Part shown: positions 44,767 through 53,255 of the stretch, one piece after another
Numbering within the stretch: the stretch's first letter is position 1
Layout of the letters: each line of letters starts with the position of its first letter
Origin: Paenibacillus crassostreae
Lineage (GTDB): Bacteria; Bacillota; Bacilli; Paenibacillales; Paenibacillaceae
Direction: 5' to 3'
Assembly (NCBI RefSeq): GCF_001857945.1
Contig: NZ_CP017770.1
Coordinates: 434,001-498,000, forward strand
DNA: 64,000 nucleotides
Made by a program: the position numbers and the translations under genes
Notes under the pieces: model-generated
What the model saw: the letters and a program-made list of their open reading frames with translations, nothing else
What the model was told of the DNA's origin: nothing
Databases searched by the model: none

Positions 44767-45318
44767 TTACAGGTCATCATCCAATAAATCTGGATCCAGA
44801 TCTTCGTAGTTGATGCTATCATCCGTAAACTCGAATTCTTTGTCATCATAAGATTCGTTACCAACGAGAACAAATACCTTTGTCTCTGCAACCAATTCTA
44901 CTGAGAATTCCCGTTCAACACGGATAATGACACTTCCACCTCCCGATGACACGCTTGCTTCAACACAACTGGGTTCCTGCGTTGCCTCCGCAGACACCTC
45001 GACTGTAGAAGCTCTGTGTCTCGGGTCTACATAGGATAACGAGACAAATTCCACATACGGTACAGTTTCTTTCGCAACATCTGTTTGAGAGTTTTTGTCA
45101 TAGGAATACCAAATGTTGATATCGTAAGTACCAATAACTTCAATTCCGTCTCCAGCCGCAACCGCTTCATACTGGTGGTTTATAATCCACGCCCCCAAAA
45201 TACTGGTTGGATTATGTGGTGGAGTTACGGTATGTGTTACGGTAGAGAACTTACGACCTTTCCCACAGATCGCTTTCGTTATGATCTCTCTACTTTGTTG
45301 TTTACGACTTAATGACAT
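44767..45318 (-). CDS. cotE: outer spore coat morphogenetic protein CotE
   Basis: The 183-residue product matches CotE: REIITKAICGKGRKFS at the start, SILGAWIINHQYEA, DINIWYSYDKNSQTDV and a very acidic C-terminus (YEDLDPDLLDDDL). CotE forms the layer on which the outer coat assembles in the mother cell. The gene lies next to mutS/mutL as in B. subtilis. GGAGGAGG precedes the ATG at 45318. The -35/-10 of its sporulation promoter was not identified with confidence. Confidence 0.95.
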   Translation of the reverse strand: MSLSRKQQSREIITKAICGKGRKFSTVTHTVTPPHNPTSILGAWIINHQYEAVAAGDGIEVIGTYDINIWYSYDKNSQTDVAKETVPYVEFVSLSYVDPRHRASTVEVSAEATQEPSCVEASVSSGGGSVIIRVEREFSVELVAETKVFVLVGNESYDDKEFEFTDDSINYEDLDPDLLDDDL

Positions 45319-45414
45319 GTTTGAACCTCCTCCATACAATCATTCACTACTAAGTGTATGCAGGGACTAGGCAAAAGTTGATTAGCCCAGTACAAATTTA
45401 TTTTCCTATCACAT

Positions 45415-46395
45415 TTATGTGTTTTGAGTAGATTTGACACGAGGTTTCACAGGATGTGGGGCTTTATTTTTTTTAGCTATTTTTAGATACAAAGATAGTT
45501 CACGACTCAACTGTAGTATAGAAGATCTAATCTCGAATTCCTCACGAGTTGTTGGTAGATCCATCCCTTTGAAATCCTGCTCCAATATATTTAATAATAC
45601 CTCAGTCCTACCTGTGTAATTTGCCTCTGTGACATCTCGACTAAGTTGCTCGAATAAATCTGCCACCAAATCGGCTTGGGGAAGCTTCTGATAGACATCA
45701 GCAATTCTTTGCATCATAGTCAATATCAAATCTAGCTGCTCCTTACGCATATAGAAATAAATATTCCATGTCTCGTCCGGATGTACCATTTGATTCTCCA
45801 TCGCTCTATTCGCAGCCTGGGAACCTTCCTTAATCGCTTTCCCTGCCTGAATCAATTCACTTCCACTCCATAAATAACTTGGGTCGCGTAAAGTGTGGGC
45901 AATATGGTTGAAGATGACAGCGAATAGCCCGTCCACCTTTTGACGAATCTCAACCATTTGCTCGCTACCTTGTGGCATATAGATCATATTAACAACCATT
46001 GCAGATCCTAGCCCAATGACCAGTAAAGCAACTTGTGTAAGTATCGATTCCCATGTCAGAACATTAGTCCCAAATAAGCGAAATACAACGACTGAACTGG
46101 TCACAATACCTTCTTTAAAACTAGATTTCACAATCAAAGGGAAACCAAGTAATACGAACAAAGATAATACCCAATAATGAAACCCAAAGATCTTAAATAA
46201 TACACACGCAAAGAGAAGCCCCACAATGGAGGCGAAGAATCGAGCTGAAATGGTTCGAAGACTTCTTTTACGAGTCACTTCTACTCCTAGAATAGCTAGT
46301 AATCCCGCACTTTGGGGGCTAGGAATCCCGACCATAGCAGCGATCAGTACGGACATGAGTGTTGCTATTGCTGATTTTATAACTCGAAACCCCAT
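45415..46395 (-). CDS. FUSC/DUF939 aromatic acid exporter family protein
   Basis: This 326-residue protein has about six N-terminal membrane segments (residues 5-150) and a helical cytoplasmic C-domain of about 160 residues. RVIKSAIATLMSVLIAAMVGIPSPQSAGLLAILGVEVTRKRSL matches the DUF939/FUSC family, seen in aromatic acid exporters and B. subtilis YqjA. The substrate is not known. AGAGG lies before the ATG. No operon partner is evident. Confidence 0.8.
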   Translation of the reverse strand: MGFRVIKSAIATLMSVLIAAMVGIPSPQSAGLLAILGVEVTRKRSLRTISARFFASIVGLLFACVLFKIFGFHYWVLSLFVLLGFPLIVKSSFKEGIVTSSVVVFRLFGTNVLTWESILTQVALLVIGLGSAMVVNMIYMPQGSEQMVEIRQKVDGLFAVIFNHIAHTLRDPSYLWSGSELIQAGKAIKEGSQAANRAMENQMVHPDETWNIYFYMRKEQLDLILTMMQRIADVYQKLPQADLVADLFEQLSRDVTEANYTGRTEVLLNILEQDFKGMDLPTTREEFEIRSSILQLSRELSLYLKIAKKNKAPHPVKPRVKSTQNT

Positions 46396-46503
46396 GAGAA
46401 CGCCTCTCTTTTCTGAGATGATGATTGTAGTCTCATGGTACTAGATTTCAAAAAACTACACAATGTAACATCTATCACTTCATGACATCTATCTTCATAT
46501 TAA

Positions 46504-47346
46504 TTATTTGTGCAAAAGAATTTTCCGTTCCATATATACAACCAACTGGTACATTATCGTAGCTACAACTGCAATAATAAGTAAGCTGGACATCACTAAA
46601 GTAAAGTTGAAAACTTGAAACCCATATATGATTAAATAACCCAACCCTTCCTGTGCCACTAGAAATTCACCTACAATAACGCCCACCCAGGCCAGACCTA
46701 CATTTACTTTTAATGTCGATATTATCGCGGGGAAAGAAGCTGGAAATATGACTTTACGAAAAATATCTTTACGTGACCCTCCGAATGTATGAACAACTTT
46801 AACCAAGTTACCATCTACTTCAGAGAAACTATTGTATACGACTAATGTCGTTATGATAACGATAACTGATAATGTAGTGACTACTATAGCTGTATAACCA
46901 GCACCAAATACAACGATAAATAAAGGGCCCAAAGCCACCTTAGGCATACTATTAAATACAACCATATAAGGATCTAGAACTTTCGATATGAAAGGAGACC
47001 ACCATAATAAAATGGCAAGAGCTGTTCCAAATAATGTACCTAGCAAGAATCCTACTACTGTCTCACCAACGGTCGTTACGATATGCACCCATATCTCACC
47101 GCTCATAATATCGCCTAATATATGATTAACAATCTTAGTGGGATAGCTAAATAATAGAACATCAATCCATTTTAATCTTCCAGCGGTTTCCCATAGGATA
47201 AAAAATAACAACAACATACTTAATTGGACAGTGAATACATTTCTTTTTTGCTTGTTCTTCTGAGTAAGATACTCACGATAACGTTCCGATAGCCGATTCT
47301 TCTCTGCTTCAGACGACTGATCTTCAACCTTATTTCTCCTGAGCAT
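46504..47346 (-). CDS. ABC transporter permease (SsuC/TauC/ThiX type)
   Basis: This 280-residue permease has six membrane segments and a binding-protein-dependent transport signature: the EAA-like loop VVHTFGGSRKDIFRKVIFPASFPAIISTLKVNVGLAW near residue 190. This is the type I importer permease with one gene for both halves, as in sulfonate, taurine, nitrate or hydroxymethylpyrimidine uptake. A basic N-terminal extension of about 40 residues precedes the first helix. It is the third gene of an operon with the ATPase and binding-protein genes, separated from them by repeat copy B. Confidence 0.88.
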   Translation of the reverse strand: MLRRNKVEDQSSEAEKNRLSERYREYLTQKNKQKRNVFTVQLSMLLLFFILWETAGRLKWIDVLLFSYPTKIVNHILGDIMSGEIWVHIVTTVGETVVGFLLGTLFGTALAILLWWSPFISKVLDPYMVVFNSMPKVALGPLFIVVFGAGYTAIVVTTLSVIVIITTLVVYNSFSEVDGNLVKVVHTFGGSRKDIFRKVIFPASFPAIISTLKVNVGLAWVGVIVGEFLVAQEGLGYLIIYGFQVFNFTLVMSSLLIIAVVATIMYQLVVYMERKILLHK

Positions 47347-47384
47347 AGTTCTTCACACCTCCTCATTCCAATTCACTCGTCATC

Positions 47385-47453
47385 GAATCAATTTCATAAT
47401 TACGTAAGCTGCTTTAGCTGCTTTAGCTGCAAAGGCGATTATGAAATTGATTC
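47385..47453. repeat. short inverted-repeat element, copy B
   Basis: The same perfect 16-bp ends as copy A (47385-47400 and 47438-47453) enclose a 37-bp core with a GCAGCTAAA unit repeated two to three times. Its right end reads GAA TCA ATT TCA TAA on the minus strand and provides the last four sense codons and the stop of the ABC ATPase gene. Confidence 0.85.
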
Positions 47454-48212
47454 CTTCTCCATCGCATTCCAAATCTCATGAAAGAGATCTTGAAAGCCCT
47501 CTTGAGCACGAGCATGAAAAGGAAGTACCTCACGAATATTCTGTGGCACATCAAACCATTTACGTATTCTGCCGGGATTGCTACCTAGCAGGATAATACG
47601 GTCACTCATGGCGATCGCTTCAGATAGGTCATGAGTAACTAAAACAGCTGTCTTTTTCCGCTCTCGTAAAGTACGTGAGATGAGATCCTCCAATTGTAGC
47701 TTTGTCTGATAATCCAATGCTGAGAAGGGTTCATCCAACAGTAGTAGATCAGGGTCAGTAGCCAATGTACGTACTAATGCTACCCTTTGGCGCATCCCAC
47801 CTGATAATTGGAGTGGATAAAAGTTCTCTTTGCCTTGCAGTCCCATTTCTGCGAGTAAAGCAGACGTCTTGGCTATATTCTCACGCGTGAGAGCGCCTGT
47901 TAGTTCTAATCCTAAGAGGGCATTATTTAGAATCGTCCTCCAGGGGAATAGATAATCCTGTTGCAACATATAACCGACCTCAGATGTGGGTCCTGCTATG
48001 TTACGACCATTCACAAGCACTTCACCTTGGCTAGGAATAATCAATCCTGCAATGATGGAAAGAATCGTTGTTTTTCCACAGCCACTCGGACCAACCAGAC
48101 TAACAAATTCTCCTTGCGAAACTGTCATTTGGAGTTGATCCACAGCCAGAGAGGCTTCGCGGTCAGTAATATAGATATGTGCGACATCATTCAACTCAAC
48201 AACAGGTACCAT
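47439..48212 (-). CDS. ABC transporter ATP-binding protein (SsuB/TauB type)
   Basis: This 257-residue ATPase has Walker A GPSGCGKTTIL, the Q-loop YMLQQDYLFPWR, signature LSGGMRQRVALVRTLA, Walker B LLLLDEPFSALDYQT and switch VTHDLSEAI. It energises the adjacent permease. The start ATG at 48212 follows AAGGAG by 7 nt. The last four residues (ESIS) and the stop lie within repeat copy B, so the natural C-terminus may have been replaced by the insertion. Confidence 0.9.
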   Translation of the reverse strand: MVPVVELNDVAHIYITDREASLAVDQLQMTVSQGEFVSLVGPSGCGKTTILSIIAGLIIPSQGEVLVNGRNIAGPTSEVGYMLQQDYLFPWRTILNNALLGLELTGALTRENIAKTSALLAEMGLQGKENFYPLQLSGGMRQRVALVRTLATDPDLLLLDEPFSALDYQTKLQLEDLISRTLRERKKTAVLVTHDLSEAIAMSDRIILLGSNPGRIRKWFDVPQNIREVLPFHARAQEGFQDLFHEIWNAMEKESIS

Positions 48213-48240
48213 AAGCACTCTCCTTTTGGCTGAGGATTAG

Positions 48241-49251
48241 TTATTTCACAGTTGATTTTGCTTTCTCAGCGAAAGTATTATCTACAATTTCTTCTCGTGT
48301 CACGCGTTCTTCCAATTCACCCGCTTGTTCCATAACATCAAGAAGGTTATTCCATTCTGCTTCATCCAATACTGGATCAGTTGCAAAGCTTTCTTGTTCT
48401 TGATATCTTTTCACTGCTGATACAATAATGTCACGATCTGTATCTTCGAAATATGGCAGAATCGTATCTGTAATCTCCTCAGGGCTATGTTCCGCAACCC
48501 AAGTCTGTGCCTTCTGTACTGCGTTCGTAAATTTCTGTATCGTATCTGCATTGTTCTTTATATAACTTTGCTTAGTCATGAACACGGTATAGGGTAGGTG
48601 TCCACTTTCTACACCAAATGAAGCAACGACATGTCCTTTACCCTCTTTTTCAAAAATGGAAGCTTGTGGCTCGAATAATTGTACATATTGCCCTGTTCCC
48701 GAAGCAAAAGCTGATGCGATATTCGCAAAGTCAATATTCTGTATCAACTCCAGATCCGCATGAGGATCAATGCCTTGTTTCCTCAATGTGAACTCTCCAG
48801 CCATTTGTGGCATACCACCTTTACGTTGCCCTAGGAAGACGCTCCCCTTCAGCTGCTCCCAATTGAACGATTCTTCAACTTCTCTGGACACAAGGAAAGT
48901 TCCATCTGTCTGAGTTAATTGAGCGAAATTGATCACCGGATCATCTGATCCTTGCTGATACACGTAAATAGATGTCTCTGACCCAACCAAGGCCACGTCG
49001 ATAGCGTTCGATAACAATGCTGTCATCGTCTTGTCTCCGCCAAAAGTCGTCTGTAATTCAACATCCAATCCTTCGTCCTTGAAGAACCCCTTCTCTATAG
49101 CAACATATTCAGGAGCATAAAATATGGAACGAGTCACTTCCCCAATCTTCACCTTTGTTGTTGAATCTTTTCCCCCACAACCAACTGCAACAGTGGCACA
49201 AAGGAGAAGAATGCTTGCTGTAGCCACCAACTTACTTTTTACATTCCACAT
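48241..49251 (-). CDS. ABC transporter substrate-binding lipoprotein
   Basis: The 336-residue product has a lipoprotein signal with lipobox AVGC (MWNVKSKLVATASILLLCATVAVGC) and an NMT1/SsuA-like two-lobed fold starting KIGEVTRSIFYAPEYVAIEKGFFKDEGLDVEL. Such proteins bind sulfonates, nitrate or thiamine precursors; the ligand here is unknown. The start at 49251 follows GGAGGG by 6 nt. A palindrome overlapping the promoter region suggests a dedicated repressor. No TPP or SAM riboswitch was recognised upstream. Confidence 0.88.
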   Translation of the reverse strand: MWNVKSKLVATASILLLCATVAVGCGGKDSTTKVKIGEVTRSIFYAPEYVAIEKGFFKDEGLDVELQTTFGGDKTMTALLSNAIDVALVGSETSIYVYQQGSDDPVINFAQLTQTDGTFLVSREVEESFNWEQLKGSVFLGQRKGGMPQMAGEFTLRKQGIDPHADLELIQNIDFANIASAFASGTGQYVQLFEPQASIFEKEGKGHVVASFGVESGHLPYTVFMTKQSYIKNNADTIQKFTNAVQKAQTWVAEHSPEEITDTILPYFEDTDRDIIVSAVKRYQEQESFATDPVLDEAEWNNLLDVMEQAGELEERVTREEIVDNTFAEKAKSTVK

Positions 49252-49276
49252 ATACATCCCTCCATTCTTTCGAGTA

Positions 49277-49297
49277 ATTATATTGCATGATATGCAA
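49277..49297 (-). promoter_or_regulatory. candidate operator in the ABC transporter promoter
   Basis: TTGCATGATATGCAA (49283-49297) is a 15-bp palindrome immediately upstream of a minus-strand -10 TATAAT (49282-49277), so it would lie in the promoter spacer. The -35 is weak, and no regulator is known. Confidence 0.55.
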
Positions 49298-49319
49298 AAG
49301 CCTAAAAAAGGTTATTCTT

Positions 49320-49394
49320 GATTCAATTTCATAATCGCCTAAGCAGCATAAATAGGCATCATCTGCACAAATAGATTGTGTGAATGATGCCTAT
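49320..49394. repeat. divergent one-ended copy C of the repeat element
   Basis: ATTCAATTTCATAATCGCC at 49321-49339 and the following TAAGCAGCATAAAT match copies A and B, and AAATAGATT recurs as in copy A. The right inverted end is missing; instead AGGCATCAT pairs with ATGATGCCT around 49353-49392. It lies between the M32 peptidase and the ABC binding-protein gene. Confidence 0.65.
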
Positions 49395-49408
49395 ATGGAC
49401 TATATTGC

Positions 49409-50926
49409 TTACAATTTATAGATTTCCTTGTATTTATCCTCCAGGTAGTCTGCTAAGTAATTTGGATTCAATTCTTCACCCGTTACTTGGACAATAATTT
49501 GTGCTGGTGTAAGACTTTTACCATATTGATAGATCTTGGCAGTAAGCCATTCTTTAATAGGAAGAAGATTCCCCTCAGCAATCCATTCGTTAAATTGTGG
49601 TAACTCTTTATGCATCGTATTTAGAAATTGGGCAGCATACATATTCCCTAATGAATATGATGCGAAATATCCAAAGTCTCCACCCGACCAATGTACATCC
49701 TGAAGGACACCTTGACCATCATTCGGAGGTGTAATACCTAAATATTCATTATACTTCGCATTCCATACCTCGGGTAAATCCTTAACAGACAAATCTTCGT
49801 TAAATAACATTTTCTCAATCTCATAGCGAATAATGATATGTAGGTTGTAAGTTAGTTCATCTGCATCTATTCGAATCAATGAGTTCTGCACGCGGTTTAT
49901 CGCACGATAGAAATCCTCTAGTTCGACGTCTTTCAGCTGTGAAGGATATTGTTTCTGTAAATCAACATAATATCTTTCCCAGAACGCACGACTCCGTCCA
50001 ATCATATTTTCCCACAAGCGAGACTGAGACTCATGTATTCCCATCGAGGTACCTTCTGCAAGAGGTGTGCCTGCAAATTTCTCATCAATATTCTGTTCAT
50101 ATAGCGCATGCCCGCCTTCGTGTAATGAACTAAATAATGCATTCGTCACATCACTCTCAATGTAGTTGGTCGTAATACGTACATCACCAATGTTCAGACC
50201 TGTAGCAAAAGGATGAACACTTTCATCCTGACGTCCAGCTTCAAAATCATATCCCATTTGTTCCAGAATGAATAACCCAAATTTCTCTTGTTGCTCTTTC
50301 GCAAATATTTGATGAAGGAAATTATGTTCTGGTTGATTTGGTGATGCTTGTATTGCTTCTACTAAAGGGACTAACCGCTTACGTAATTGATTGAATATTT
50401 CATCCAACTTCTCAACTGTCATGTCAGGTTCATACATATCAATCAGCGTATCATATGGCGTTCCCTTAACACCCCAATAACCAATAAATTCTTTCTTCAA
50501 TGCCACAATCTTACTCAAATAAGGTTCGAAGCCAATAAAGTCACTCTCTTCCTTCGCTTCCTCCCATAAGGTCTGTGCATGCGCAGTCAATACAGAATAT
50601 TCTTGGAACTTATTCGCAGGAATTAACTTGTTCAGCTCAAATTCCTTTTTACATTCTTGAACGATTTTACGATCCAATTCATCGAGCTGTTTAACAATTT
50701 CATCCCTTGAAAAATAATCCAACCAATTTGCCATCTCATCTGATATTTGTAGTTTGAACATTTCTGTATCTAACATTCCGATGGTTTCAGAGCGAAATTC
50801 AGCACCTTTGCGAGGAGCACCCGTCCGTAAATCCCAATTTAAGAGCCCAACAGCTTCATAATAACCTCTTATTTTGCTAACCAATGCGCGAAATTGTGCT
50901 AATTTATCTTTTATATCATCTTCCAT
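49409..50926 (-). CDS. M32-family metallocarboxypeptidase
   Basis: The 505-residue product is a carboxypeptidase Taq-type (M32) enzyme: zinc motif HEGGH in SSLHEGGHALYEQN near residue 265, HESQSRLWENMIGRSRAFW downstream, and DELTYNLHIIIRYEIEK. These cytoplasmic enzymes remove C-terminal residues from peptides. The start at 50926 has GAGGTGA 10 nt upstream; a longer frame reaching past 51043 would overlap the divergent carbonic anhydrase gene and has no support. Confidence 0.93.
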   Translation of the reverse strand: MEDDIKDKLAQFRALVSKIRGYYEAVGLLNWDLRTGAPRKGAEFRSETIGMLDTEMFKLQISDEMANWLDYFSRDEIVKQLDELDRKIVQECKKEFELNKLIPANKFQEYSVLTAHAQTLWEEAKEESDFIGFEPYLSKIVALKKEFIGYWGVKGTPYDTLIDMYEPDMTVEKLDEIFNQLRKRLVPLVEAIQASPNQPEHNFLHQIFAKEQQEKFGLFILEQMGYDFEAGRQDESVHPFATGLNIGDVRITTNYIESDVTNALFSSLHEGGHALYEQNIDEKFAGTPLAEGTSMGIHESQSRLWENMIGRSRAFWERYYVDLQKQYPSQLKDVELEDFYRAINRVQNSLIRIDADELTYNLHIIIRYEIEKMLFNEDLSVKDLPEVWNAKYNEYLGITPPNDGQGVLQDVHWSGGDFGYFASYSLGNMYAAQFLNTMHKELPQFNEWIAEGNLLPIKEWLTAKIYQYGKSLTPAQIIVQVTGEELNPNYLADYLEDKYKEIYKL

Positions 50927-50965
50927 TATAAAGTTCACCTCATGTAATTTTTTTCTAGCTTCCTC

Positions 50966-50994
50966 TTGATGATACTTTTTACAGAACGTATAAT
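50966..50994 (+). promoter_or_regulatory. promoter of the carbonic anhydrase gene
   Basis: -35 TTGATG (50966-50971), a 17-nt spacer and -10 TATAAT (50989-50994), 49 nt before the start codon. Confidence 0.75.
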
Positions 50995-51042
50995 CAACTT
51001 CTAAGAAATAAATATTATGATACAGAGGAGGGAGCGCTTCCC

Positions 51043-51609
51043 ATGAACCACATTTCAGAAATTCTAGAATACAATCGTCAATTTGTTCAAGACAAGGAAT
51101 ACGAAGCATACCGAACAAGTAAATTTCCAGATAAGAAAATTGTTGTTATTGCCTGTATGGATACTCGTCTAACGGAATTACTTCCTAAAGCAATGAATTT
51201 TAAAAATGGTGATGTAAAACTCATCAAGAATGCGGGAGCTGTTATTTCCCAGCCTTTCGGAAGCGTTATGCGCAGCGTATTAGTTGCCATATATGAACTA
51301 CAAGCAGACGAAGTATTCGTAGTAGGTCACTTAGATTGCGGTATGGCATCATTGAATTCAGACGAAATGATTGGGCATATTAAAGAGCGTGGAGTTTCGG
51401 AAACCGTATTAAGTACATTGGAGAATTCAGGGATCAAATTATCGAAATGGCTTAGAGGATTTAATAATGTGAATGACGCCATCATTCATACTGTTAATGT
51501 TATCAACAAACACCCTCTACTACCAGCTGATGTTCCTGTACATGGAATGGTCATAGATCCAGAAAATGGAGCTTTAGATTTAATCGTTGATGGTTACGAA
51601 AATATATAA
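51043..51609 (+). CDS. beta-class carbonic anhydrase
   Basis: This 188-residue enzyme shows zinc ligands Cys38 (ACMDTRLTELLP, with the Asp40-Arg42 dyad), His96 and Cys99 (VVGHLDCGM). It converts CO2 and bicarbonate. It resembles the short Bacillales type exemplified by YvdA. GGAGGG lies upstream of the ATG. It is monocistronic, with a terminator at 51628-51664. Confidence 0.92.
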   Translation: MNHISEILEYNRQFVQDKEYEAYRTSKFPDKKIVVIACMDTRLTELLPKAMNFKNGDVKLIKNAGAVISQPFGSVMRSVLVAIYELQADEVFVVGHLDCGMASLNSDEMIGHIKERGVSETVLSTLENSGIKLSKWLRGFNNVNDAIIHTVNVINKHPLLPADVPVHGMVIDPENGALDLIVDGYENI

Positions 51610-51627
51610 GAATTATGATGTGATATT

Positions 51628-51664
51628 AGGGCATGAATCTATAGGGTTCATGTCCCTTTTCTTA
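51628..51664 (+). terminator. terminator after the carbonic anhydrase gene
   Basis: GGGCATGAA pairs with TTCATGTCCC (one G-U), followed by TTTTCTT. Confidence 0.8.
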
Positions 51665-51777
51665 AGTGGCTACATCAACAATATTATTAATTTTTTTAAT
51701 TATGAAACTTTTAATATTTAATGACGTATATTCTAGATCACAACCATATTAAAAATATCAGGGGGATTCAACTTCTT

Positions 51778-52215
51778 ATGAAAAAATGGCTAATGGTAGT
51801 AATGGCTTTCACTCTATTCTTTGCAACAGTAGCACCAGCTAGTGTAGACGCAGCAAGACGCGGTGGTGGTTTTAAATCAGGCAAGAGTTCTTTCACAACA
51901 ACGCCTAAGAAATCTACAACAGATAGTAATGTGAGTAAGACTACAACGAATAACAAAACCAACACAGGAACAACTGCAGGAACGACTGCAAATCGCGGAT
52001 TTTTCAGTGGTGGTGGTTTAATGAAAGGTCTTATGATTGGTGGATTAGCTGGAATGTTATTCGGAGGAATGTTTGGTAATATGGGCTTCATGGGTGACTT
52101 TCTTGGATTAATCATTAACTTGTTAGCTATCGTAGTTCTATTCAGTCTTGTTCGTGGAATCTATCGCGCTTACAAGAATCGTCGTAAACCAGATCCACGT
52201 GATGGAAGGTACTAA
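51778..52215 (+). CDS. exported Ser/Thr-rich membrane protein
   Basis: This 145-residue protein has a Sec signal peptide (MKKWLMVVMAFTLFFATVAPASVDA), then RRGGGFKSGKSS, a Thr/Lys/Asn-rich linker, and two C-terminal membrane segments (GLMKGLMIGGLAGMLFGGMF and LGLIINLLAIVVLFSLVRGI). Proteins of this shape are common beside DUF2653 genes in Bacillales, as here. The function is unknown. AGGGGG lies upstream of the ATG at 51778. Confidence 0.7.
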   Translation: MKKWLMVVMAFTLFFATVAPASVDAARRGGGFKSGKSSFTTTPKKSTTDSNVSKTTTNNKTNTGTTAGTTANRGFFSGGGLMKGLMIGGLAGMLFGGMFGNMGFMGDFLGLIINLLAIVVLFSLVRGIYRAYKNRRKPDPRDGRY

Positions 52216-52220
52216 TTGAT

Positions 52221-52502
52221 ATGGTACTTAGCATGGATGAGTTAATAAATGCAATCTGCCTCCATATGGCAGAGCGCAAAGGATTACGTCCTACGGATGT
52301 ACAAGTTGAACTAAGCTGGGATGAAGAGAATGGTTATTCCGCTGAAGTATGGACACAAGGTCGCAGCCAATATCTTGTCGAGTCTAACATGATTGAAGCT
52401 ATCCTTCGGTACTTACAAAGTGAATACGACATTCGTGCTTACCGCGAACAAGTAACACTTGATCTTGATGAAGAGATTACTGCACATGTTGTAACGAATT
52501 AA
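52221..52502 (+). CDS. DUF2653 (YxcD-family) protein
   Basis: The 93-residue product matches DUF2653: MDELINAICLHMAERKGLRPTDVQVELSWDEENGYSAEVW. The B. subtilis relative is YxcD. The function is unknown. It starts 5 nt after the exported protein gene and is followed by a strong terminator, so the two form an operon. Confidence 0.85.
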   Translation: MVLSMDELINAICLHMAERKGLRPTDVQVELSWDEENGYSAEVWTQGRSQYLVESNMIEAILRYLQSEYDIRAYREQVTLDLDEEITAHVVTN

Positions 52503-52550
52503 CACACAAGATATATTTCTATCACCTTACTGATACTCGTATCCGTTCCA

Positions 52551-52603
52551 AAGAGGATGTTTCTATTGCCAACTTTATGGCAAAGAAACATCCTCTTTTT
52601 TTG
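52551..52603 (+). terminator. strong terminator after the DUF2653 gene
   Basis: AAGAGGATGTTTCT (52551-52564) pairs perfectly with AGAAACATCCTCTT (52584-52597), with an inner TTGCC/GGCAA stem, then a T-run. The gap from here to 52773 shows no gene. Confidence 0.92.
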
Positions 52604-52773
52604 TCATATAAGAAAGTCTCGGTATTGCTAACACCGGAAGGATAAACTCCTTGAAAAGGACGATATAGTCGTTTCTGCTTGTTTAAAGAACATATCCCAT
52701 TGTTTTGAATAATTGTGGTCCATTTTCAGCAGAATATCAATTGTATAAAACTATATGAAAGCGAGGAAAAATT

Positions 52774-53139
52774 ATGAAGAAGACATTGATCACATGGCTC
52801 AGTATAACTGTACTATTGTTCTCTGCTTATCCTGTATATGCTGATATGGATCGTAACATCACTACAAGAAATAACATTTATCAAAATAACGGAGCTAGAG
52901 GTGTTACTGGAACTACAGGAACTACTGGCACAACAGTCAATACGGGTATTACGGGGACAAACCGTACAACAACGGGGACAGATTACAATCAAAACGATCG
53001 TAACAACTTAACTACAAACAACTACAGAACAAATGCTGCAACAGATAATAATGATAATTTTAATTGGGGTTGGCTCGGCTTGCTCGGCTTACTTGGATTT
53101 GCAGGTATGAGAAGACGCGAGCCTGATCCTAAGAGATGA
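52774..53139 (+). CDS. secreted WGxxGxxG-type protein with Thr/Gly repeats
   Basis: The 121-residue product has a signal peptide (MKKTLITWLSITVLLFSAYPVYA), a low-complexity Asn/Thr/Gly region (GTTGTTGTT and similar) and a C-terminal WGWLGLLGLLGFAGMRRR segment. The last part matches the WGxxGxxG C-terminal signal found in small Bacillales surface proteins: a short membrane helix followed by basic residues. The function is unknown. A ribosome site (GCGAGG) precedes the ATG. Confidence 0.8.
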   Translation: MKKTLITWLSITVLLFSAYPVYADMDRNITTRNNIYQNNGARGVTGTTGTTGTTVNTGITGTNRTTTGTDYNQNDRNNLTTNNYRTNAATDNNDNFNWGWLGLLGLLGFAGMRRREPDPKR

Positions 53140-53182
53140 TCAGTATACGTTATTCCTAAGTACCAATATAAATTGTACTTAC

Positions 53183-53213
53183 TTAGAACCTCTTGTCCAA
53201 CAAGAGGTTCTAA
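53183..53213. terminator. 13-bp perfect hairpin after the WGxxGxxG gene
   Basis: TTAGAACCTCTTG (53183-53195) pairs with CAAGAGGTTCTAA (53201-53213) around TCCAA. No T-run follows on the plus strand, so it may be a processing or stability hairpin. Confidence 0.6.
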
Positions 53214-53255
53214 CATCTATATGGGTTGATACAATATATATAAGTGGGGTGTATC

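Noticed and set aside
49252-49408. TPP riboswitch upstream of the ABC transporter
   Set aside because: The region is filled by repeat copy C and the palindromic operator; no TPP core motif (CUGAGA) is seen.
50927-51118. A longer M32 carboxypeptidase frame beginning at 51118
   Set aside because: It would overlap the divergent carbonic anhydrase gene, and the ATG at 50926 has a ribosome site and matches the usual N-terminus.
51768-52115. A 115-codon minus-strand open frame
   Set aside because: It lies wholly within the plus-strand exported protein gene, has Pro/Val-rich antisense composition and no ribosome site.
52850-53080. CRISPR-like repeats in the Thr/Gly coding region
   Set aside because: The short repeats are codon repeats within an open frame and have no regular spacers.
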